Both the position numbers and the translations under genes were made by a program. A stretch of DNA of 42,336 nucleotides from Clostridia bacterium (GTDB taxonomy: Bacteria > Bacillota > Clostridia > Oscillospirales > Butyricicoccaceae): positions 1 through 42,336 of the forward strand of contig JAJPXP010000038.1 in NCBI GenBank assembly GCA_021205365.1, written 5' to 3'. The notes under the pieces were generated by a model. That model did not search any database. It was not told where the DNA came from and was given only the letters and a program-made list of their open reading frames with translations. Below are positions 24,546-31,083 of the stretch, one piece after another. Every line of letters starts with the position of its first letter. Within the stretch, counting starts at the first letter, position 1.

Positions 24546-25637
24546 ATGAAGAATAGATTTTCCATTGTAAAGAAATTTCCAATTTTTGTGATTATTTCGC
24601 TGATCCTCATTGCTCCGGGCCTGGTAGGTCTGGTAACACTTCCATTCGGTATGAACCTGTTCAATATGGACGTTGATTTTATCGGCGGTACCAGTATGAC
24701 CTTTGATATTCATGAAGAAGTGACCAGCGAGCTTTCCGGCACGACCATTCCGAATCTCGTGGAGGAAGCAACTGGTGTTGCACCGTCTTCTGTCCAGAAG
24801 ACCGGAGATGATGGGGAAGAAGTCCTGATTAAGTGCACCAAGCTGGATAATACACAACAGGCTGCTGTCATTGATGCGATGCAGGAGCAGTTCGGCATTA
24901 CAGATGACGATACGCTGGATTTCTCTGACAACAACGCAACCATCAGTAAGGAAATGCAAAATACAGCAATTCTGGCGGCTGTTGTTGCAGTTATTCTCAT
25001 GTTGATTTATATCACGTTCCGCTTTGAGCTGACATCTGGCCTTGCGGCTGTTACCTGTCTGGCGCATGACCTTCTGGTTGTCCTTTCCGCATATGTTGTG
25101 TTCCAGATTCCGTTTGGTACGACGTTTATTGCAGTTGCATTGACGATTCTGGGTTATTCGATCAACTCCAGTATTATCGTTTTTGACCGCGTCCGCGAAA
25201 ACCGTAAATTCGCTCGCCGTGAATTGTTTGAAGATACTGTTGAGAAGAGCCTGTGGCAGACCGTTGGACGTACGATCAACACTTCGATTACAACCTTGCT
25301 GACGGTTGGTATGATCTTTATCTTTGGTGTTACCAGCCTGCGCCAGTTCACACTTCCAATGATCATTGGTATTATCGCCGGTGCATATTCCTCTCTGTTT
25401 CTGGCAGGTTCCCTGTGGGCAAAATATCGCGGCCTGCTTCGCAAGAACCAGCGTGAGAAAGCACGTGCCAAGGTACAGCAGTCCAAGGTTAAGAAGGAGA
25501 AGGCTCCTGAAAAAGAAGCAATTGTTGAGGCAGAGGATAAGAAGGAAAGTGCCGAAACTTCTGAACCCGTACAAAAGCCTGCTCAGGTTGTAACTCCGAA
25601 AAAGGTTCACAAGAAGAATAAGAAAAAGAAACACTGA
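24546..25637 (+). CDS. secF: Protein translocase subunit SecF with long basic tail
   Basis: A 363-residue SecF, partner of SecD. It has an N-terminal span, the VDFIGGTSMTFDI segment, a short extracytoplasmic domain, and five spans including the conserved GYSINSSIIVFDRVREN motif. The last 70 residues or so form a Lys/Glu-rich tail ending in KKNKKKKH, probably cytoplasmic and unstructured; it may contact ribosomes or acidic lipids (inference). An AAGGAGGTG ribosome-binding site lies at the end of secD. Confidence 0.93.
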   Translation: MKNRFSIVKKFPIFVIISLILIAPGLVGLVTLPFGMNLFNMDVDFIGGTSMTFDIHEEVTSELSGTTIPNLVEEATGVAPSSVQKTGDDGEEVLIKCTKLDNTQQAAVIDAMQEQFGITDDDTLDFSDNNATISKEMQNTAILAAVVAVILMLIYITFRFELTSGLAAVTCLAHDLLVVLSAYVVFQIPFGTTFIAVALTILGYSINSSIIVFDRVRENRKFARRELFEDTVEKSLWQTVGRTINTSITTLLTVGMIFIFGVTSLRQFTLPMIIGIIAGAYSSLFLAGSLWAKYRGLLRKNQREKARAKVQQSKVKKEKAPEKEAIVEAEDKKESAETSEPVQKPAQVVTPKKVHKKNKKKKH

Positions 25638-25644
25638 TTTGCGG

Positions 25645-25684
25645 GACCAGACAGATTCTCATTCTGTCTGGTCTTTTCTTTTTT
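25645..25684 (+). terminator. Intrinsic terminator of secDF
   Basis: GACCAGACAGA (25645-25655) pairs perfectly with TCTGTCTGGTC (25663-25673) around a 7-nt loop and is followed by TTTTCTTTTTT. Eight nt after the secF stop. Confidence 0.92.
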
Positions 25685-25727
25685 GCAAAAATATGGTATC
25701 CTGAACATAACAGAGGAGGGAAAACAT

Positions 25728-26525
25728 GTGCAGATAGGAATTTCCACAGCATCATTTTATCCAACACCGATTGAACAGGGGATTGTCTCCGCATCAGAGC
25801 TCGGATTTCATCGTGTTGAGCTGTTCATCAATTCGGAAAGCGAATATGTACCGCCTTTTCGGACAGATTTGAAGCAGTCATTGGACGATATGGGTTTGCA
25901 GGTTGTCTCTGTCCACCCGTTTACCTCTGCAATGGAAGGGCACTTCCTGTTTTCAGATTATATCCGGCGCACGCAGGATGCATTGGACCAGTATGAACGA
26001 TATTTTGAAGCTGCAGCTGCTCTGGGCGCTTCTTATTTCATTTTCCATGGAGAGACGCTCCGCTCACGCGGCTTGCCTCCTGCACGAGCGGAGTACCGTC
26101 GCATAGAAACGTATCATAAGCTCTGTGAACGGGCTGCTGCGCATGGAATCACGTTTACGCAGGAAAATGTATCCTGGTGTAAGTCGAGTGATCTGGCGTT
26201 TCTGAAACAGCTCTATGATAATGTTCCAGAGTTGAGGTATACGTTGGATATCAAACAGGCATACCGAGCTGGACGGAGCTGGCAGGATTATGTAGATGCA
26301 GTGGGCGACCGCATTGTAAACCTGCATATCAGTGACTATACTGGAGAATCCGACTGCCTGCTGCCTGGGCAGGGAAGCGTTGACTTTACTAATCTGTTCC
26401 GGCAATTGGAAGCACATGGTTATCAGGGTTCTGCGCTGGTAGAGGTATACAGCGATGATTATTCCAGTTTCGATGAATTACGGCAAAGCAGGCTGTTCCT
26501 GCAGTCCGTTTGTAAGACAGTATAA
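25728..26525 (+). CDS. TIM-barrel sugar phosphate isomerase/epimerase-like protein
   Basis: A 265-residue protein of the AP-endonuclease-2/IolE-type TIM-barrel superfamily. A likely metal site of four ligands can be read at E146, D174, H200 and E239, at the barrel-strand ends usual for the family, so it is probably an active isomerase or epimerase on a sugar or sugar derivative. The substrate cannot be told. The start is GTG 25728, 7 nt after GGAGGG; an ATG two bases earlier is out of frame. It is followed 29 nt later by nrdR, with no evident functional link. Confidence 0.75.
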   Translation: MQIGISTASFYPTPIEQGIVSASELGFHRVELFINSESEYVPPFRTDLKQSLDDMGLQVVSVHPFTSAMEGHFLFSDYIRRTQDALDQYERYFEAAAALGASYFIFHGETLRSRGLPPARAEYRRIETYHKLCERAAAHGITFTQENVSWCKSSDLAFLKQLYDNVPELRYTLDIKQAYRAGRSWQDYVDAVGDRIVNLHISDYTGESDCLLPGQGSVDFTNLFRQLEAHGYQGSALVEVYSDDYSSFDELRQSRLFLQSVCKTV

Positions 26526-26554
26526 CAATTTTGACACATGATGAGGGGATAGCC

Positions 26555-27016
26555 ATGAAATGTCCATATTGTAAGCATACAGAGAGCAAGGTCATTGACT
26601 CACGCCCGACTGTCGATGGTGAAAGCATCCGTCGCCGACGTACATGCCAGAAATGCGGCAAACGTTTCACCACCTACGAAACCATAGAAACCAGTTCGTT
26701 GATGGTAATCAAAAAGGATGGTTCCCGTCAGCAGTATGATCGGGATAAACTGATGCGTGGTATCGTTAAGGCATGCCAGAAGCGGCCTGTCACCAAAGCA
26801 CAGATGGATGCATTGCTCAGCGATGTGGAACAGAAGCTGTATGGCAGGCTCGAAAATGAAGTTTCCTCCATGACCATCGGTGAAATGGTGGTAGAACGCC
26901 TTGTTGATATTGATGAGGTTGCGTATATTCGTTTTGCATCGGTCTATCGTGATTTTCAGGATGTAGATTCTTTTATGGAAGAGCTGAAACGTATTCAACC
27001 GCATAAAGAAAATTGA
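26555..27016 (+). CDS. nrdR: Transcriptional repressor NrdR
   Basis: A 153-residue repressor of ribonucleotide reductase genes. The N-terminal zinc ribbon has C3-x2-C6 and C31-x2-C34; an ATP-cone domain (about 48-138) follows and senses ATP/dATP. Length is typical. The start ATG 26555 with a GAGGGG site yields MKCPYC, the canonical beginning. No ribonucleotide reductase genes are in the window. It ends at a terminator shared with the convergent gene. Confidence 0.95.
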   Translation: MKCPYCKHTESKVIDSRPTVDGESIRRRRTCQKCGKRFTTYETIETSSLMVIKKDGSRQQYDRDKLMRGIVKACQKRPVTKAQMDALLSDVEQKLYGRLENEVSSMTIGEMVVERLVDIDEVAYIRFASVYRDFQDVDSFMEELKRIQPHKEN

Positions 27017-27025
27017 CAAAAAATA

Positions 27026-27083
27026 AAAATCAGCATGAGGTAGTCCGCAGCTTGGGACAGTGACACTCATGCTGATTTTTTTA
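27026..27083. terminator. Long bidirectional terminator between nrdR and the FabK-like gene
   Basis: AAAATCAGCATGAG (27026-27039) pairs with CTCATGCTGATTTT (27066-27079), with T-runs on both strands. The 26-nt apical loop contains a smaller stem (GTCC with GGAC). It serves the convergent genes on both sides and ends right at the stop codon of the minus-strand gene. Confidence 0.88.
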
Positions 27084-28148
27084 TTATGAATTTTTTTCTG
27101 TCAATCGGCGGATTACCTCTGCTGCTGTTGTGATCTCATGGATTTCACCGACACGTCCTCCACAGAAGACCAGGCCGCCATTGCCGTAGGCGGCATCGAA
27201 CAATGCCTGAGACAGGCAATAGGGGGTAGTTGCAGCATTGCAGATTTCCGGCATGCAGCGGAAACAATGCTTTACGGGAATGCCGCCGTGGTCATATGCC
27301 TGCTGGACAAATGCAGTATTGACGGCACGGGCAGCAAAGCCTGTGGGACTTTTAATAATACGGACATCCTCCGGGGCAGCAGCAAGATATGCCTGCTTGT
27401 AGTTTTCATCTGCGTCACATTCTTTCGTTGCCACAAAGGCTGTACCAACCTGTACGCCGGATGCTCCCAGTTCTACCATATGGCAGACATCCGTATAGTT
27501 CAGAATGCCGCCTGCAGCGATCACTGGAATCGATACACCGTGCTTTTCTTCAAAGGAACGGACATAAGATACGATTTCAGATAATGCCTGTTCCAATGTC
27601 TGATTGGTACTGTTTTGCAAATCCTCCAGTTTAAATCCCAGATGCCCGCCGGCAAGCGGTCCCTCAACAACAACTGCATCAGGAAAACGGTTATATTTTC
27701 TCAGCCAGCTTGTCAACACAAGCCTACAGGCACGGGCAGAAGAGACAATTGGTACAATTCTTGTGTTACTGCCCGCCACCAGCTTTGGAAGCTGCAAGGG
27801 AAGACCAGCGCCGGAAATAATCAAATCCACACCATTTCGCACAGCTTCCGCAACATATTCTGCATAATGGGCATCAATTGACATGAAGTTCATCCCGATA
27901 ATGCCATCCGGTGCAAGCTGGCGTGCTTTAGAAAGCTCTGAGCCGATGGCACGCAGATTGGCAGCAACAGGGTCCTTTGTAAATTCGGGATCGCGAAAAC
28001 CGATTTGGACACCGGAAATAATTCCGACGCCGCCTGCATTTGCAACCGCTGCGGCAAGACCGGATAGGGAAATACCGATTCCCATGCCGCCCTGAATGAC
28101 AGGCTTTGCAGGTTGCAGGCCGCCAATATTAAGTTTGGGTAATTTCAA
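27084..28148 (-). CDS. FabK/nitronate monooxygenase-like FMN protein (paralogue of the operon fabK)
   Basis: A 354-residue FMN TIM-barrel protein of the 2-nitropropane dioxygenase/enoyl-ACP reductase II superfamily. Visible are VIQGGMGIGIS (about 18-28), the EGPLAGGHLG loop and AAGGILNYTDV/GVQVGTAF, which bind FMN phosphate. A C-terminal cysteine-containing part (HCFRCMPEICNAATTPYC) is not found in the operon FabK and is typical of a clostridial subgroup of nitronate monooxygenase-like proteins. TTG start 28148 is 9 nt from AAAGGAG. It is longer than FabK at 35127 (314 residues). Lipid-related function is suggested by its leader sharing 17 nt with the fabD/fabH control region. Confidence 0.8.
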   Translation of the reverse strand: MKLPKLNIGGLQPAKPVIQGGMGIGISLSGLAAAVANAGGVGIISGVQIGFRDPEFTKDPVAANLRAIGSELSKARQLAPDGIIGMNFMSIDAHYAEYVAEAVRNGVDLIISGAGLPLQLPKLVAGSNTRIVPIVSSARACRLVLTSWLRKYNRFPDAVVVEGPLAGGHLGFKLEDLQNSTNQTLEQALSEIVSYVRSFEEKHGVSIPVIAAGGILNYTDVCHMVELGASGVQVGTAFVATKECDADENYKQAYLAAAPEDVRIIKSPTGFAARAVNTAFVQQAYDHGGIPVKHCFRCMPEICNAATTPYCLSQALFDAAYGNGGLVFCGGRVGEIHEITTAAEVIRRLTEKNS

Positions 28149-28178
28149 AATTTTGTTCTCCTTTAATATGAAGAATTT

Positions 28179-28195
28179 GTTTGTCAATCTAAATA
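28179..28195. promoter_or_regulatory. Candidate lipid-regulator operator, copy 1
   Basis: GTTTGTCAATCTAAATA at 28179-28195, identical to 34078-34094 in the fabD/fabH intergenic region. Here it covers about +4 to +20 of the predicted FabK-like transcript, a position suited to repression. I do not recognise it as the published FapR or FabT box. Confidence 0.5.
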
Positions 28196-28204
28196 ATTTT
28201 TTAT

Positions 28205-28233
28205 AGTATAGCATGCCAGGAAAGAAAGTGCAA
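28205..28233 (-). promoter_or_regulatory. Promoter of the FabK-like gene
   Basis: Read on the minus strand: TTGCAC (28233-28228), a 17-bp spacer and TATACT (28210-28205). Predicted start near 28198, leaving about 50 nt to the TTG start codon. Confidence 0.65.
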
Positions 28234-28244
28234 GTATTTTCATA

Positions 28245-28281
28245 TAAGAAAAAGGGATGTGCAGTAACACACATCCCTTTT
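28245..28281 (-). terminator. Intrinsic terminator of the 1-phosphofructokinase gene
   Basis: AAAAGGGATGTG (28250-28261) and CACATCCCTTTT (28270-28281) form a perfect stem; on the minus strand it is followed by TTTTTCTTAT. It lies between pfkB and the FabK-like gene promoter. Confidence 0.85.
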
Positions 28282-28298
28282 GAGCTTTTTATGGTGAA

Positions 28299-29210
28299 TT
28301 ACATGCGCTGTGCAACAGAAGTAATCTCTTCTCCGGTTGCAAGGCCATGCGTATAGGCAGTTGCACTGCCTGCAGCAATACCTTTGGCAAATCCGTCAAC
28401 CATACTGCCGCGCTCCATGTATCCTGCAAGGAAACCGGCTACCATGGAATCACCTGCGCCAATGGTGTCAACCAGATCACCGTCAGGGGCCGGAGCAGAG
28501 AAGACCTGGCCCTCTTCCGTCACCAGAATCGCACCTTCGCCGCCCATGGAAACCAGAACGTTGCGTGCGCCTTCTTCCTGAAGGTGCTTTGCGCATCCGA
28601 CGATATCATCATATTCTGTCAGAGCGCGCCCGAACAGCTCGCTCAGTTCGATCAGATTCGGCTTGATCAGGAACGGGCGGTACGGCAATGTGCGGCGCAG
28701 CAGGTTGCTGGAAGTATCGACAATAACACAAACCTTATCGGTGTCTACCGTTTCCAAAATTCTCTCGTACATATCCTGCGGCATCGAGCTTGGGATGCTG
28801 CCGGAAAGAACGAGAGTATCTCCATCCTTGAGCAAGCGCTTCAGACGCATCATGAACTGCTCACATTCTTCTGGAGAAACGGCAGGTCCCATACCGTTCA
28901 TTTCAGTCAGCTGGTCGGAACTGCCACTCAGCTTCACGTTGATACGGGAGAAGCCTCTGGGCAGATGGATAAAGTTTGTGGTACAGCCGTGCTGCTGGAT
29001 GCCGGATTCGATCTGATCGCCAGTAAAGCCTGCAACAAAGCCAAGTGCAACATTTTCAACACCAAGGTCATTCAGAACAATGGATACATTAATACCCTTG
29101 CCACCGACACGGACTTCCTCGTAGCTGGTACGGTTCAGCGTACCAGTCTTGAAGTCATCAATACGTATAGAATAGTCCAGCGACGGGTTAAATGTCACAG
29201 TATAAATCAT
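28299..29210 (-). CDS. fruK: 1-phosphofructokinase family PfkB-type sugar kinase
   Basis: A 303-residue PfkB-fold kinase most like 1-phosphofructokinase (and tagatose-6-phosphate kinase). It has the N-terminal GGKGINVS motif and the C-terminal DTIGAGDSMVAGF motif with the catalytic Asp. The family makes fructose-1,6-bisphosphate from fructose-1-phosphate with ATP. Usually fruK sits with fruR and a PTS fruA gene; neither is here, so substrate is less certain. Start ATG 29210 follows GAGGTGG. Own terminator downstream. Confidence 0.85.
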   Translation of the reverse strand: MIYTVTFNPSLDYSIRIDDFKTGTLNRTSYEEVRVGGKGINVSIVLNDLGVENVALGFVAGFTGDQIESGIQQHGCTTNFIHLPRGFSRINVKLSGSSDQLTEMNGMGPAVSPEECEQFMMRLKRLLKDGDTLVLSGSIPSSMPQDMYERILETVDTDKVCVIVDTSSNLLRRTLPYRPFLIKPNLIELSELFGRALTEYDDIVGCAKHLQEEGARNVLVSMGGEGAILVTEEGQVFSAPAPDGDLVDTIGAGDSMVAGFLAGYMERGSMVDGFAKGIAAGSATAYTHGLATGEEITSVAQRM

Positions 29211-29447
29211 GTATTTTCCACCTCATTTGAATAAGTTGACAGGGTTTTAAAACGAAGCCGTTAGAAAACCTTTCCCTCCGATAATACCCTCTATTTTAAT
29301 GATAAACGAATTTCCCATAAAGTCAATGAATAGCGGGCTGTCGGCACTAAAAAAATAATCTATAAATTTTTGTGCAAAATATCCAAATTTTAATTATTTT
29401 TCTTTTTTTTCACTGCAAATTGACGAAATAAACTCTATATATTGATT
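29211..29447. other. AT-rich intergenic region, no gene seen
   Basis: The 237 nt between the fruK start and the glycosyltransferase-like stop are rich in A and T runs. They must contain the fruK promoter (minus strand) but I see no good -35/-10 pair. A weak inverted repeat GGTTTT/AAAACC lies at 29243-29270. No clear terminator follows the glycosyltransferase-like gene. Confidence 0.5.
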
Positions 29448-30299
29448 TCAAAAATATTTACGCAGAGCTGGTATGCGGGAACATATCCTAGCATATTCAG
29501 GAAAATCACGACGGATCCGTTGGGCGCATTTTTGACAGAATGCTTCCCGCAGCTGCGGATGCTCAGACATTGCCTGCTTAAAGCCCCAGGTATGTGTAAA
29601 ATCTTGTTGTTCCCGGGAAAACAGGGCTTCGGTCGTCGATAAAGCATGGATGTGAATGTTACTTGCCTCTGCGCACATGGCGAGCAGACGCTGTTCAGCA
29701 AAAACCATATAAATGAGCCCATCACGTCCGCGTACAGCGTCCATGAAATCGAATGCCTGCTTGAGATAAGTAAGCCGGAGTTTTTCATTGCCGAAATAGG
29801 TCAGTGCTGTGTTGCAGGCTGGCACATCCCAGTTCCATTCCTTTGGAAAAGAATAGCGGGAGGAAAGTTCAAATTTATCCGGCGAAGGATAAATTTCCGG
29901 TGAAAGCATCTCGCGGTGGATAACAGCTAGTTCAGAATATTGTACCCTTTCACGGATGTCTTTCCATACAATAAAATCGGTGTCCATCATCACACAAGGG
30001 GCAGAGACCAGAGAGAGTGCATACAGTTTTCCGGCCGCCCAGAACGTGCATGGGTCAATTGTATAGGGAATATTGTCCAGCTCGTGGGAAATACCGCCAT
30101 CCCAAAGCGATGCAAGGCCCAGAGAACGATAAAACCGTTCTCCAACGCTGTCCGTAATCATGCGAATACTACCGTTGTTTTTTCGCCACATCAACGCAGA
30201 TAAAATAGTTGTCATTAATTCAAAATCTGCGATAGCATAAGGGCGGCCAGGATTGCTCATGGCATATGGGCGTGTCCAGTTCGAAGCAAATGCCTGCAT
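29448..30299 (-). CDS. Glycosyltransferase-like (GT-A type, DUF6734-like) protein
   Basis: A 283-residue protein without signal peptide or membrane span. Several features fit a GT-A glycosyltransferase: a hydrophobic strand ending in DTD (106-108, MMDTDFIVW), which would hold the metal-sugar nucleotide; a downstream PACNTALTYFG segment (160-170); an acidic EQ pair (202-203); and a late His (H236 in HTWGF). It resembles proteins annotated DUF6734 or capsular/GT32-like enzymes; the exact family is uncertain. Its ATG overlaps the stop of the SGSY-repeat gene (TAATG), so translation is coupled. The repeat protein is an obvious candidate acceptor, by inference only. Confidence 0.6.
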   Translation of the reverse strand: MQAFASNWTRPYAMSNPGRPYAIADFELMTTILSALMWRKNNGSIRMITDSVGERFYRSLGLASLWDGGISHELDNIPYTIDPCTFWAAGKLYALSLVSAPCVMMDTDFIVWKDIRERVQYSELAVIHREMLSPEIYPSPDKFELSSRYSFPKEWNWDVPACNTALTYFGNEKLRLTYLKQAFDFMDAVRGRDGLIYMVFAEQRLLAMCAEASNIHIHALSTTEALFSREQQDFTHTWGFKQAMSEHPQLREAFCQKCAQRIRRDFPEYARICSRIPALRKYF

Positions 30300-30895
30300 T
30301 AAATCAGATTTAGCCCGTAGCCGCCAATTTCAAAATCCCATGTAAAGCTGCCCATATATGGCTGGGTCACGTCAATTCCTGCGGGCAGATGGAATGAACC
30401 GGAGCCGGGATGGAAGGAGCCACTGCTTCGGAAAGAACCACTGGTTCTATAGGAACCGCTTGTAATATAAGAACCGCTGGTTCTGTATGATCCACTGGTG
30501 ACATAAGAGCCATAAGAACCGGAGCTGAGATACGAGCCCGAGCCACAGCGAATGATACATGGACCACCGAGTACAAAATGAGTTTCTGTTCCGATGCAGG
30601 TTTCATCAGTAAATTGTGGAATCATATATGTCACACATTCGGGGCGGTATTCCGCACGGCGGTCCGCTTCTATCTGTTCTGCAGCAATCTGACGCAGGTC
30701 CTGTGGTGCAGCGAAAATATCATCCAGCGTTGCAGTCTCGTGCTCCTGATATTCTGCGGCATCTTCCTGTGCCAGAGCAGGAATTTCTGCCTTATGTTTT
30801 TCATAACTTTCTGTATCCATGACGGCGCCGTATAACTCATGCAGATTTTCATAGCATTCTGCTACCGACAGGGATTTCTTTTTGATATCGGACAT
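30299..30895 (-). CDS. SGSY-repeat protein of unknown function
   Basis: A 198-residue protein I do not recognise. Residues 1-85 are charged and helical (MSDIKKKSLSVAECYENL onward) without signal peptide. Residues 86-117 are more compact and hold C87, C100, C113 and C117. Residues 119-168 carry eight SGS-Tyr/Phe units mostly spaced six residues apart (119, 125, 134, 140, 146, 152, 158, 165), rich in hydroxyl side chains. A 30-residue tail with further aromatic residues (MGSFTWDF, GGYG) ends the protein. ATG 30895 follows GAGGTG. Overlap by one base with the glycosyltransferase-like gene suggests a joint role. Spore-surface protein, glycoprotein and modified-peptide precursor are all possible. 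Confidence 0.7.
   Translation of the reverse strand: MSDIKKKSLSVAECYENLHELYGAVMDTESYEKHKAEIPALAQEDAAEYQEHETATLDDIFAAPQDLRQIAAEQIEADRRAEYRPECVTYMIPQFTDETCIGTETHFVLGGPCIIRCGSGSYLSSGSYGSYVTSGSYRTSGSYITSGSYRTSGSFRSSGSFHPGSGSFHLPAGIDVTQPYMGSFTWDFEIGGYGLNLI
30392..30541 (-). repeat. Degenerate 18-bp coding repeats (SGSY units)
   Basis: The DNA encoding residues 119-168 of the SGSY protein has an 18-bp period, with GGTTCT or GGTTCC in most units. The copies differ at many third positions, so the protein repeat rather than the DNA repeat has been conserved. Such arrays can gain or lose units by slippage. Confidence 0.8.
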
Positions 30896-30937
30896 GGCAC
30901 AACACCTCTCTTTCAAAAAAGAAACAAGATCATTTTT

Positions 30938-30966
30938 ATTATAGTGGAAAATGCCCAAAAGAACAA
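30938..30966 (-). promoter_or_regulatory. Promoter of the SGSY-repeat/glycosyltransferase pair
   Basis: Minus strand: TTGTTC (30966-30961), a 17-bp spacer and TATAAT (30943-30938). Start near 30931, about 36 nt before the ATG. It looks like a vegetative sigma-A promoter, not a sporulation-sigma one. Confidence 0.7.
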
Positions 30967-30991
30967 GGGTTGATTTGACTTTTGTTATATA

Positions 30992-31021
30992 AAAATGTGT
31001 CCGGGAAAAGGAATCCCGGAC
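30992..31021 (-). terminator. Intrinsic terminator of the DEAD-box helicase gene
   Basis: GTCCGGGA (30999-31006) and TCCCGGAC (31014-31021) form an 8-bp stem; on the minus strand it leads into ACATTTTTA. It separates the helicase gene from the SGSY promoter. Confidence 0.75.
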
Positions 31022-31083
31022 AAAGGTTAACTATGTTGAAATGATCGTCTGTTAATCGGCATATGGTCGAATATTATTACTTA

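Noticed and set aside
24495-25634. Minus-strand open frame of about 380 codons opposite secF
   Set aside because: Low-complexity, Asn/Cys/His-rich translation without domain features, mirrored from the coding strand of secF.
23231-25637. secD and secF as a possible broken secDF fusion
   Set aside because: Each has its own start, ribosome-binding site and complete domain set; separate genes are normal in many Clostridia.
30392-30541. Possible CRISPR-like array of short repeats
   Set aside because: The 18-bp units are degenerate, contiguous, in frame and encode the SGSY pattern; there are no unique spacers and no cas genes.
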